A stretch of DNA of 11,057 nucleotides from Caryophanales bacterium UBA4100. Lineage in GTDB: Bacteria; Bacillota; Bacilli; Paenibacillales; UBA4045. Made by a program: the position numbers and the translations under genes. The notes below the pieces were generated by a model that had not been told where the DNA came from, did not search any database, and saw only the letters and a list, made by a program, of their open reading frames with translations. The stretch's first letter is position 1. The number at the start of each line of letters is the position of its first letter. Location of the stretch: contig DFXU01000070.1 in NCBI GenBank assembly GCA_002383285.1, positions 1 through 11,057 on the forward strand, given 5' to 3'. Below are positions 1-6,864 of this stretch, piece by piece.

Positions 1-1249
1 CATCTAGCTTATCGGCATCCTTCAAGTGCAAACGATGAACACCAATCTCTAATGAACGGACAGCCTTATGCAATGATTCCTCGAATGTCCGACCGATCGC
101 CATAATCTCGCCTGTTGCTTTCATCTGTGTACCTAGCTTACGATTCGCAGAAGTGAATTTATCAAAGGGCCAGCGTGGAATCTTCGATACAATGTAATCA
201 AGCGTTGGCTCGAAGCATGCATAGGTTTGTCCTGTTACCGGGTTCATTAGTTCGTCCAATGTGAATCCAATGGCGATCTTGGCAGCCATCTTCGCAATTG
301 GATAGCCGGTTGCTTTAGATGCCAGAGCAGATGAACGGCTAACACGTGGATTCACCTCGATGACATAGTATTGATAGCTATGCGGGTCAAGCGCATATTG
401 TACGTTACAGCCGCCTTCGATGTTAAGTGCACGGATAATTTTCAAGGAAGCCGCTCGCAGCATCTGATATTCACGATCTGATAAGGTCTGACTAGGAGCA
501 ACAACGATACTATCGCCAGTATGTACACCAACTGGATCGAAGTTCTCCATGTTACATACAACAATACAGTTATCATTAGCATCGCGCATGACTTCATACT
601 CGACTTCCTTCATACCCGCTATACTCTTCTCAACCAAGCATTGTCCGATTGGACTGTAACGAATACCAGAAGCAACAATATCCTTCAACTCTTCTAGGGT
701 TGCAACAATCCCGCCACCCGTTCCACCAAGTGTATAGGCTGGTCTTACGATGAGTGGAAATCCAATTTCTTCAGAGAAATCAATTGCTTCCGCAACCGAA
801 GTAACGATAACACTCTCTGGAACCGGCTGTTCTAGCTCACGCATTAGATTCCGGAACAAGTCACGGTCCTCTGCTTGCTCAATCGCATATAGCTGCGTAC
901 CAAGCAGCTTAACGTTCTCACGCTCAAGTACACCTGCACGCGCTAATTCAACAGCCATATTCAAGCCAGTCTGGCCTCCAAGCGTTGGGAGCAATCCGTC
1001 TGGACGTTCTTGACGTATGATTTGAGTAACAAATTCTAAAGATATCGGCTCTATATATACCTTATCTGCCATGTTCGTATCTGTCATAATCGTAGCAGGG
1101 TTACTGTTAATCAATACAACCTCGTATCCTTCTTCCTTCAAAGCCTGACACGCTTGTGTACCTGCATAGTCAAATTCTGCCGCTTGACCAATTACGATAG
1201 GGCCAGAGCCGATAACGAGAATTTTTTTGAGTGTATTATTTCTGGGCAT
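1..1249 (-). CDS. carB: Carbamoyl-phosphate synthase large subunit, N-terminal part (runs off left edge)
   Basis: Synthetic subunit of carbamoyl-phosphate synthetase. It uses ammonia from CarA, bicarbonate and two ATP to make carbamoyl phosphate for pyrimidine (and arginine) synthesis in the cytoplasm. Only the first 416 residues of a protein usually near 1,070 are present; the frame is open to position 1. Visible are the N-terminal pre-ATP-grasp fold (GSGPIVIGQAAEFDYAG, about 14-30) and the first, carboxyphosphate-forming ATP-grasp domain. The latter has R129, R169, the glycine loop GGTGGGI (175-181), E215, and E298-V-N-P-R302, which match the nucleotide and metal ligands of the E. coli enzyme at nearly the same numbering. 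The ATG at 1249 is chosen because the protein begins MPRNNTLKKILVIGSGP and an AGGAG lies 9 nt upstream, inside the end of carA. The gene overlaps carA by 14 bp, which suggests translational coupling. It is the most distal visible gene under the PyrR attenuator. Confidence 0.96.
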   Translation of the reverse strand, partial: MPRNNTLKKILVIGSGPIVIGQAAEFDYAGTQACQALKEEGYEVVLINSNPATIMTDTNMADKVYIEPISLEFVTQIIRQERPDGLLPTLGGQTGLNMAVELARAGVLERENVKLLGTQLYAIEQAEDRDLFRNLMRELEQPVPESVIVTSVAEAIDFSEEIGFPLIVRPAYTLGGTGGGIVATLEELKDIVASGIRYSPIGQCLVEKSIAGMKEVEYEVMRDANDNCIVVCNMENFDPVGVHTGDSIVVAPSQTLSDREYQMLRAASLKIIRALNIEGGCNVQYALDPHSYQYYVIEVNPRVSRSSALASKATGYPIAKMAAKIAIGFTLDELMNPVTGQTYACFEPTLDYIVSKIPRWPFDKFTSANRKLGTQMKATGEIMAIGRTFEESLHKAVRSLEIGVHRLHLKDADKLD

Positions 1250-2402
1250 ACGTCACTTCTCCTCTCGTATTGTCGACAGCCTTTAAAGCTCTCTCCGTGA
1301 ATTGCGCTTGCTTGGGCAGCATAGGGTTCGCGATCTTCCATTCGCTGATCATCTCTAAGAAATCATCGAACAGATAGCTGGAATCATAAGGCCCTGGTGA
1401 TGCCTCGGGATGATACTGTACAGAGAATGCTGGATAACGCTCATGCTTTAAGCCTTCAATTGTGCGATCATTATTATTAATATGAGTGACGACAAGCTCG
1501 GTTCCTTCAATGGAATCCTCTTCAACCGTATACCCATGATTTTGTGAAGTTATATAACAACGATTCGTCGCCAGTTCCTTAACAGGATGATTACCACCGC
1601 GGTGTCCGAATTTCAACTTGCTTGAATCTGCACCACATGCTAGCGCGAACAGTTGATGACCTAGACATATTCCGAAGATGGGTATCTCACCAAGTAGCTC
1701 ACGAATCATCGTAACGGCGTGCGGAACATTCTTAGGGTCCCCAGGACCATTCGAGAGCAGAATACCATCTGGACAAAGCTTGCGAATTTGTTCTGCAGTA
1801 GTATCTTGAGGTACGACGACAACGTCGCAGCCACGTGATGTTAGATCGCGTAGAATACCACTCTTTGAACCAAAGTCCACGAGCACAACACGCTCGTTCT
1901 TACCTGGACAGCTAAACACACTTTTCGTTGAGACACGTTCCACTTGATCTGTTAGTAAGGTTGCTTGCTCTAGCAGCAGCTGTAATTCCTCAATCGATTT
2001 GCCAGATGTACTGATTACGCCCTTCATCGTGCCATGGTGCCGCAGTATTCTTGTCAGCATTCTCGTATCAATCTCGCTAATTCCTGGAATGCCATATTCC
2101 TGTAGAAGCTCATCAAGTGAATATTCAGCCCGCCAGTTACTCGGTACCTCTTCATGCTCACGAACAATGAACCCATGTATGAACGGACGTATAGACTCAA
2201 AATCATCACGCGCGATCCCGTAATTCCCAATAAGCGGATAAGTCATGGATACGATTTGCCCACAATAGGAAGGATCAGACAGCACTTCCTGATATCCGGT
2301 CATACTTGTATTAAACACAATTTCACCAACGGAGTCAGTTACCGCACCAAACCCCTTACCTGTAAAGATAGTACCGTCTTCAAGCAGTAATATTGCTTTC
2401 AT
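1236..2402 (-). CDS. carA: Carbamoyl-phosphate synthase small (glutaminase) subunit
   Basis: Class I glutamine amidotransferase subunit. It hydrolyses glutamine and channels the ammonia to CarB. The protein has 388 residues, normal for the family. The N-terminal CarA-specific domain (about 1-150) contains the conserved stretch GEIVFNTSMTGYQEVLSDPSY (26-46). The C-terminal glutaminase domain (about 170-360) has SNGPGDP (217-223), the nucleophile elbow GICLGHQ with C246, and QYHPEASPGP with H331 and E333 completing the catalytic triad. The ATG start at 2402 follows AAGGAG with 9-nt spacing. The gene lies 78 bp after pyrC, and its last 14 bp overlap the start of carB. All catalytic residues are intact. 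A single set of pyr-linked car genes is visible; whether a separate arginine-dedicated copy exists elsewhere cannot be told from this window. No arginine-type operator was recognised upstream. Confidence 0.97.
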   Translation of the reverse strand: MKAILLLEDGTIFTGKGFGAVTDSVGEIVFNTSMTGYQEVLSDPSYCGQIVSMTYPLIGNYGIARDDFESIRPFIHGFIVREHEEVPSNWRAEYSLDELLQEYGIPGISEIDTRMLTRILRHHGTMKGVISTSGKSIEELQLLLEQATLLTDQVERVSTKSVFSCPGKNERVVLVDFGSKSGILRDLTSRGCDVVVVPQDTTAEQIRKLCPDGILLSNGPGDPKNVPHAVTMIRELLGEIPIFGICLGHQLFALACGADSSKLKFGHRGGNHPVKELATNRCYITSQNHGYTVEEDSIEGTELVVTHINNNDRTIEGLKHERYPAFSVQYHPEASPGPYDSSYLFDDFLEMISEWKIANPMLPKQAQFTERALKAVDNTRGEVTYAQK

Positions 2403-2457
2403 TAGTCTACACTCCTTCTTAATAAACTCTGTGATACATGGTGCGTTTATTTATTGC

Positions 2458-2470
2458 CCAGCGAGGCTGG
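2458..2470. repeat. Short perfect dyad in the pyrC-carA gap
   Basis: The arms CCAGC and GCTGG flank a 3-nt spacer in the 78-bp gap between pyrC and carA. In the operon transcript this can form a 5-bp, GC-rich hairpin soon after the pyrC stop. It is followed by an A-rich stretch, not a U-run, so it is not a standard intrinsic terminator. It could mark an mRNA processing or stability site. On the plus strand, antisense to the operon, the sequence resembles the PyrR-binding box of the pyrR leader. Function unknown. Confidence 0.35.
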
Positions 2471-2480
2471 TGCCTTATTT

Positions 2481-3773
2481 CTACAGATTCGAAGACCATA
2501 CAACCTTACCGCCTACCAATGTTGTTGTTGGCCAGCCTTGAAGCTTCCATCCCACAAATGGGGTGTTGCTGCTCTTGCTAAGGAAGGTTGTCGGATCAAC
2601 CGTCAACTCTTGCTCCAAATCGATAATCGTGATATCCGCATCCCGACCTGGCGCTAATACACCCGAAGCTAGACCGAAAACCTGTGCCGGTTTAATCGTC
2701 ATTCGGTCCAGCAGGAATTGAAGCGTCCATCGTCCTGTTAATACAAATTTAGTGTAGAGCAGTGGGAATGCTGTTTCAAAGCCAACTATTCCGAATGGTG
2801 CTAGCATCATACCTTTGGCTTTCTCTTCAGCCGAATGCGGTGCATGGTCAGTTACGATCATATCAATCGTACCGTCCTCTACTCCTGCAATGAGTGCTTC
2901 AACATCTCGTCTCGACCGAAGGGGTGGGTTCATCTTCCAATTCGCGTCCATCCCTGGAATATCCTCATCCGATAGTAGCAGATGGTGTGGACACACTTCG
3001 GCGGTTACCTTAACTCCGCATTGCTTGCCTAGTCGAATCAGTCTAACCGATTGCTCCGCACTGACATGGCACACATGGTAATGAACACCGGTTGCTTCAG
3101 CTAACAGAATGTCCCGTCCTACGTGAATAGCTTCTGCTTCATTCGGAATCCCCTTCAAACCATGCTTATTGGCGAATGTTCCTTCTGAGACGGGTGCTCC
3201 AACGATTAATGTATCATCCTCACAGTGAGCGATAATTGGCAAGCCTACACTGTTTGCTAATGACATGGCGTCCTTCATCATCTGCGCGCTCTGAACACCC
3301 ACACCATCGTCTGTGAAACCAATAGCCCCAGCTGCCTTCAGAGCCGCAAAATCTGTGAGCTCTCGTCCAAGCTCATTCTTCGATATACAAGCATATGATA
3401 ATACTCTTGCCAATCCTGCTTCATCAGCTTTCTTATAAACACCTTCTAGAACCTCAACGCTGTCAATGGTTGGCCGAGTATTGGGCATACATGCAATGGT
3501 GGTAAATCCACCCTTCACCGCGGACAAGGCACCCGTTGCAATTGTTTCCTTGTGCTCCATTCCAGGCTCCCTTAGGTGCACATGCATATCGATCAGGCCT
3601 GGTGATACAAGTCCTCCGAGTGCATCAATGACCTCGTGCTTACCGTGCTCCACTAGTCCCGACTCAGGACTTACCATTGCCGCGATCTTACCATCCTCGA
3701 TGAGAATGTCAGTTGCTGCTAATTGTCCGCTAGACGAATCGATTACTTTACCATTGATGATCCAGATACCCAT
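2481..3773 (-). CDS. pyrC: Dihydroorotase (type I, zinc-dependent)
   Basis: Catalyses the reversible cyclisation of N-carbamoyl-aspartate to dihydroorotate, the third step of UMP synthesis, in the cytoplasm. The protein has 430 residues, typical of Gram-positive type I dihydroorotases. After a small beta domain (about 1-55) the amidohydrolase barrel shows D62-M-H64-V-H66-LREPG (metal-binding HxH and substrate arginine). It also shows GFTDDG with D155/D156, H183 in AHCEDD, H231/H233/H236 in HYHVCHVSAE, and D309-H310 in VTDHAPH. These are the usual zinc ligands and catalytic aspartate. The ATG at 3773 follows AAGGAG with 9-nt spacing. It begins only 38 bp after the pyrR stop. In B. subtilis, pyrP and pyrB sit between these two genes, so the aspartate carbamoyltransferase that would feed this enzyme must be encoded elsewhere. 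Annotation as hydantoinase or allantoinase is unlikely given the operon and the LREPG motif. Confidence 0.96.
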   Translation of the reverse strand: MGIWIINGKVIDSSSGQLAATDILIEDGKIAAMVSPESGLVEHGKHEVIDALGGLVSPGLIDMHVHLREPGMEHKETIATGALSAVKGGFTTIACMPNTRPTIDSVEVLEGVYKKADEAGLARVLSYACISKNELGRELTDFAALKAAGAIGFTDDGVGVQSAQMMKDAMSLANSVGLPIIAHCEDDTLIVGAPVSEGTFANKHGLKGIPNEAEAIHVGRDILLAEATGVHYHVCHVSAEQSVRLIRLGKQCGVKVTAEVCPHHLLLSDEDIPGMDANWKMNPPLRSRRDVEALIAGVEDGTIDMIVTDHAPHSAEEKAKGMMLAPFGIVGFETAFPLLYTKFVLTGRWTLQFLLDRMTIKPAQVFGLASGVLAPGRDADITIIDLEQELTVDPTTFLSKSSNTPFVGWKLQGWPTTTLVGGKVVWSSNL

Positions 3774-3811
3774 TAATAGTCACTCCTTCAGTGTTTATAA
3801 GACTTAAGCCA

Positions 3812-4348
3812 TTAACGTGTGATAACCACTTGATCTACTCCATCAATCTCACTCAACGATACATCGATAAGCTCGACTCTCGACGTTGGTACATTCTTAC
3901 CTATATAATCCGGGCGGATGGGCAGCTCTCGGTGTCCTCGATCTACGAGTACTGCCAGCTGAATCATCTCGGGTCTACCTTGATCGATTAGTGCATCCAT
4001 GGCCGCTCGAACGGTTCTTCCCGTATAGAGAACATCGTCGAACAAAATTATTTTCTTACCTTCAATTAGTATCTTATCTTCTGCAGAAGGCTTACTTATT
4101 AACGCTTTATCCAGAACATCATCACGATAGCTAGTAACATCTACCTCCATTACAGGAAGTTTCTTGCTCATCTGTTCAATGGAGCTAATAATCGCTGATA
4201 TCCGCCTAGCTAGGAAGATACCTCTCGTGCGAATTCCAGCCAGTACAATATCCTCGATGCCCTTGTTCTTCTCCAGAATCTCGTGTGCAATACGAGTGAG
4301 CGCGCGACGAATAGCTATATCATCCATAATCACAAGCTTCTCAATCAT
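3812..4348 (-). CDS. pyrR: Pyrimidine operon attenuation protein / uracil phosphoribosyltransferase PyrR
   Basis: RNA-binding regulator of the pyr operon with uracil phosphoribosyltransferase activity in the family. With UMP or UTP bound it stabilises the anti-antiterminator in the pyr leader and causes termination; PRPP opposes this. The protein has 178 residues (B. subtilis PyrR has 181) and a type I phosphoribosyltransferase fold. The PRPP-binding loop is ILFDDVLYTGRTV (101-113), preceded by the VDVTSYRDD segment (about 69-77) and followed by LVDRGHRELPIRPDYIGKNVPT (134-155), all characteristic of PyrR. I chose the ATG at 4348 because AGGAGG lies 9 nt upstream. A longer reading frame back to 4414 would run through the attenuator terminator and encode a segment unlike the family. 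It is the first gene after the leader and is presumably autoregulated. The next gene, pyrC, follows after 38 bp without the usual pyrB. Confidence 0.97.
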   Translation of the reverse strand: MIEKLVIMDDIAIRRALTRIAHEILEKNKGIEDIVLAGIRTRGIFLARRISAIISSIEQMSKKLPVMEVDVTSYRDDVLDKALISKPSAEDKILIEGKKIILFDDVLYTGRTVRAAMDALIDQGRPEMIQLAVLVDRGHRELPIRPDYIGKNVPTSRVELIDVSLSEIDGVDQVVITR

Positions 4349-4367
4349 ATTACTCGCCCTCCTAAGT

Positions 4368-4403
4368 AAAAAAAAAGCTCTCCACCAGATAGGCAGAGAG
4401 CTT
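4368..4403 (-). terminator. Intrinsic (attenuation) terminator of the pyr leader
   Basis: In transcript orientation an 8-bp stem, AAGCTCTC paired with GAGAGCTT (plus-strand arms 4375-4382 and 4396-4403), is followed directly by an uninterrupted run of T. Two further G-C pairs can form at the top of the loop beyond two mismatches. The structure ends about 20 nt before the pyrR start codon, just ahead of its ribosome binding site. Its 5' arm is also complementary to the PyrR box further upstream, as expected for the attenuator of a PyrR-controlled operon. Confidence 0.93.
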
Positions 4404-4516
4404 CGGATTCTCAACTCAGATTCGTAATAGTGGATATTCCCAGAACACTAGCTCTTAAGATATCCATTATATGACAAATCAGCGATAGATCTTTCGAAAC
4501 CTTACCAGCCTCTCTG
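4394..4516 (-). promoter_or_regulatory. Predicted antiterminator pairing of the pyr leader
   Basis: In the RNA, CAGAGAG inside the PyrR box (plus coordinates 4510-4516) can pair with CUCUCUG in the 5' arm of the terminator (4394-4400). With one bulged G it extends by two more pairs (to 4402). This is mutually exclusive with both the PyrR-binding hairpin and the terminator. Between the two strands a local hairpin (arms 4460-4469 and 4425-4437: GGATAT/ATATCC plus TAAT/ATTA with a 3-nt bulge) would bring the halves together. The pairing was derived by eye from complementarity; no folding energy was computed. Confidence 0.75.
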
Positions 4517-4531
4517 GACTGAATTAAAGGT
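4499..4531 (-). promoter_or_regulatory. PyrR-binding anti-antiterminator hairpin
   Basis: The transcript contains AGTCCAGAGAGGCTGGTAAG (4520-4501), an excellent match to the known PyrR recognition sequence UCCAGAGAGGCUNGCAAG as I remember it. It forms the family hairpin: an outer stem ACCTT/AAGGT (4527-4531 with 4499-4503), an internal bulge, an upper CAG/CTG stem and the conserved terminal loop. PyrR with UMP or UTP should hold this hairpin closed, which frees the terminator to form and shuts off pyrR, pyrC, carA and carB when pyrimidines are plentiful. It begins about 35 nt after the predicted transcription start. Confidence 0.93.
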
Positions 4532-4572
4532 ATGGATGTTCAATTACACTCGGTTGTTTCTAACTTCATTAG

Positions 4573-4601
4573 ATTATCCCAGTTTCGACACTAGAAGTCA
4601 A
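4573..4601 (-). promoter_or_regulatory. Sigma-A promoter of the pyr operon
   Basis: The -35 element TTGACT (4601-4596) and the -10 element GATAAT (4578-4573) each match the vegetative consensus at 5 of 6 positions, with the optimal 17-bp spacer. The expected transcription start is near 4566, giving a leader of about 218 nt before pyrR. The -35 box begins one base after the dapL stop codon, so the promoter sits immediately behind dapL with no terminator between. Confidence 0.85.
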
Positions 4602-4602
4602 T

Positions 4603-5838
4603 CTAAAACTTCAGATTTTTCATCCGTTCGACCGCTTTTTCCGTATTCTCACGACTGCCGAACGCTGTCAGGCGGAAGTAACCCTGTCCACTCTGTCCAA
4701 AGCCAACACCAGGTGTTCCGACAATGTGTGCTTCACTTATTAGCTTGTCGAAGAATTCCCACGAGCCCATTCCATTCGGTGTACGCAACCAGATGTATGG
4801 TGCATTAACTCCACCGAACACCTCTAGACCAAGATCCGTAAGCCCTTGTCGGATAATATTAGCATTGCTCATGTAATAATTTACTAAAGCTCGAATCTGC
4901 TCGCGACCTTCCTCTGAATATACTGCAGCGGCACCTCGTTGGGTAATATAAGAGCAGCCATTAAATTTAGTCGTTTGGCGGCGATTCCACAGATCATTCA
5001 GCGCTACTGAATTACCTTCATTATCGTATGCCTTTAGGGCTTTAGGAACAACCGTATAAGCACATCTCACACCAGTAAAGCCAGCAGTTTTGGAGAAGCT
5101 GCGGAATTCAATAGCAACCTCCTCTGCACCCTCAATCTCATAGATGCTATGAGGAACATCGTCTTCTTGAATGTAAGCCTCATAAGCAGAATCGAATAGA
5201 ATTACACATTTATTCTCACGGGCATAATCTACCCAAACCTTCAGCTCATCCTTCGTTAATGTCATGCCTGTTGGGTTGTTCGGATAGCATAGGTAGATTA
5301 GATCAACCTTCTGTGTGGGCAGTTCTGGCTTGAATTTGTTCTCTGCATTTGTTGGCAAATATACAATATTATCATAACGATTCGTGCTTTTATTGAAATC
5401 GCCAGATCTACCTGCCATTACGTTCGTATCAACATATACAGGATATACTGGATCCATAACGGCAATCACACTATCTAGGCTAAAAATCTCTTGAATGTTG
5501 CCAACATCACATTTAGAGCCGTCACTAACGAACACTTCATTCGTCGCTATATGGACACCACGTGCTTTATAATCATTATCTACAATAGCTTGAAGTAAGA
5601 AATCATATCCTTGCTCCGGTCCATACCCACGGAACGAATCGCTGCTTGAATATTCATCAACCGCTTTATGCATTGCTTGAATGATTGCATCTGGTAAAGG
5701 GCGAGTAACATCGCCTATTCCCAAACTAATAATTTGAGCTTCTGGGTGATCAGCTACAAATTTTGTTCTTCTCTTGGCAATTTCGGAGAACAAGTAGCTC
5801 CCCTGTAATTGCAAATAATTTTGATTAATTTTAGTCAT
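4603..5838 (-). CDS. dapL: LL-diaminopimelate aminotransferase
   Basis: Fold-type I PLP aminotransferase. It converts tetrahydrodipicolinate directly to LL-diaminopimelate using glutamate, bypassing the succinylase and acetylase branches that lead to lysine and peptidoglycan diaminopimelate. The protein has 411 residues, the usual DapL length. Diagnostic DapL features are the N-terminal NYLQLQGSYLFSEIAKR, ISLGIGDVTRPLPDAI (37-52), FRGYGPEQGYDFL (69-81) and SDGSKCD (105-111). PLP-site residues are YPNNPTG (185-191, N187), FDSAYE (215-220, D216 and Y219), SFSKTAGFTGVR with Schiff-base K250 and R258, and substrate-carboxylate R389. The ATG at 5838 follows GGGAG with about 10-nt spacing. It lies 81 bp after rluD with no convincing promoter and directly before the pyr promoter, so it may be the last gene of an lspA-rluD-dapL unit. 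Related aminotransferases (PatA, AspC) are the alternative, but the DapL-specific segments argue against them. Confidence 0.92.
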   Translation of the reverse strand: MTKINQNYLQLQGSYLFSEIAKRRTKFVADHPEAQIISLGIGDVTRPLPDAIIQAMHKAVDEYSSSDSFRGYGPEQGYDFLLQAIVDNDYKARGVHIATNEVFVSDGSKCDVGNIQEIFSLDSVIAVMDPVYPVYVDTNVMAGRSGDFNKSTNRYDNIVYLPTNAENKFKPELPTQKVDLIYLCYPNNPTGMTLTKDELKVWVDYARENKCVILFDSAYEAYIQEDDVPHSIYEIEGAEEVAIEFRSFSKTAGFTGVRCAYTVVPKALKAYDNEGNSVALNDLWNRRQTTKFNGCSYITQRGAAAVYSEEGREQIRALVNYYMSNANIIRQGLTDLGLEVFGGVNAPYIWLRTPNGMGSWEFFDKLISEAHIVGTPGVGFGQSGQGYFRLTAFGSRENTEKAVERMKNLKF

Positions 5839-5919
5839 TGTGTATCCACTCCCAAATATTAATTAAGACCACATAATGGCCATCAAACTACTTCATAGAT
5901 ATCTACCTATTCACACAAT

Positions 5920-6864
5920 CTACATATTACGAAGCTTGTCTAGTACTTGATTCATATCCTCAGGAAGTGGTGCCTCATACTCCATATAGGTGTCTGATGT
6001 TGGATGGACGAAGCCTAGAACGGCCGCATGCAACGCTTGTCCATTCATCGTAACTCCCTTGGTGCGACCATAAACGGGATCTCCCACAATCGGATGTCCG
6101 ATAAACTTCATATGCACACGAATCTGGTGAGTCCGGCCTGTTTCTAATTGAAGCTCAACCATTGTGTAGTCAGGGAAGCGTTCCAATACTCGGAAGTGAG
6201 TAACTGCCCGCTTACCTACATTCGTATTCACAGCGAATTGCTTCCGTTCTCTAGGGTCTCGTCCAATCTGTGCATCGATCGTCCCTTGATCATGTGGTAA
6301 GTGACCATGAATAATAGCGATATACTTGCGAATGACCGAGTGCTCCTTCAATTGATTCGATAATGAAATATGTGCTTTATCATTCTTAGCTGCCATCATT
6401 AAACCCGATGTATCCTTATCGATACGATGTACAATGCCTGGACGTAATTCTCCATTAATGCCTGACAAATCCTTGCAGTGAAACATCAATGCATTCACCA
6501 AGGTGCCTGATCGATGGCCAACAGCCGGATGAACAACCATCCCACGGCTCTTGTTAACCACAATGAGATCCTTATCCTCATAAGCTATATCCAGTGGAAT
6601 GTCCTCTGGTACAATGACCGAATCTACAGCCTCAGGGATTGTAAGCTCAACTCGCTCACCTAGTTCTAGACGATAGTTAGATTTTTCAAGCTTCCCGTTT
6701 ACTTTAACAAAGCTGTCCTTAATCCACTGCTGCACCTGTGATCTAGAAATCCCATCTGAAACTGAATCTGTGACAAACTTGTCCAGACGCTCTCCTGCTG
6801 TATGCTCATCTATTTCCCATTCCATCATTTCGTTTGTTTCTAAATCCACATCATTCAGATTCAT
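5920..6864 (-). CDS. rluD: RluA/RluD-family 23S rRNA pseudouridine synthase
   Basis: Isomerises specific uridines to pseudouridine in 23S rRNA; the exact positions cannot be read from the sequence. The protein has 314 residues. An S4 RNA-binding domain occupies about 22-80 (GERLDKFV, then SRSQVQQWIKD and VKVNGK). The catalytic RluA domain covers about 90-300, with HRIDKDTSG and catalytic D149, VVNKSRGMVVHP (102-113), and LETGRTHQIRVHM (240-252). The ATG at 6864 is supported by an AAGGA 8 nt upstream; the later methionines at residues 13-14 lack a ribosome binding site. Its start overlaps the lspA stop by 14 bp, suggesting translational coupling. It corresponds to B. subtilis ylyB, which also follows lspA and precedes pyrR. 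An acidic N-terminal segment of about 20 residues precedes the S4 domain. Confidence 0.94.
   Translation of the reverse strand: MNLNDVDLETNEMMEWEIDEHTAGERLDKFVTDSVSDGISRSQVQQWIKDSFVKVNGKLEKSNYRLELGERVELTIPEAVDSVIVPEDIPLDIAYEDKDLIVVNKSRGMVVHPAVGHRSGTLVNALMFHCKDLSGINGELRPGIVHRIDKDTSGLMMAAKNDKAHISLSNQLKEHSVIRKYIAIIHGHLPHDQGTIDAQIGRDPRERKQFAVNTNVGKRAVTHFRVLERFPDYTMVELQLETGRTHQIRVHMKFIGHPIVGDPVYGRTKGVTMNGQALHAAVLGFVHPTSDTYMEYEAPLPEDMNQVLDKLRNM

Noticed and set aside
4349..4414. Upstream in-frame extension of pyrR giving a 200-residue protein
   Set aside because: It would translate through the leader terminator, shows no family similarity, and the ATG at 4348 has an AGGAGG site and family-matching N-terminus.
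5839..5919. Independent promoter or terminator in the rluD-dapL gap
   Set aside because: The best -35/-10 guess (TTGATG with ATTAAT) is a weak match and would place the transcript start on the ribosome binding site. The palindrome TAGATATCTA (5896-5905) is AT-rich and has no T-run after it.
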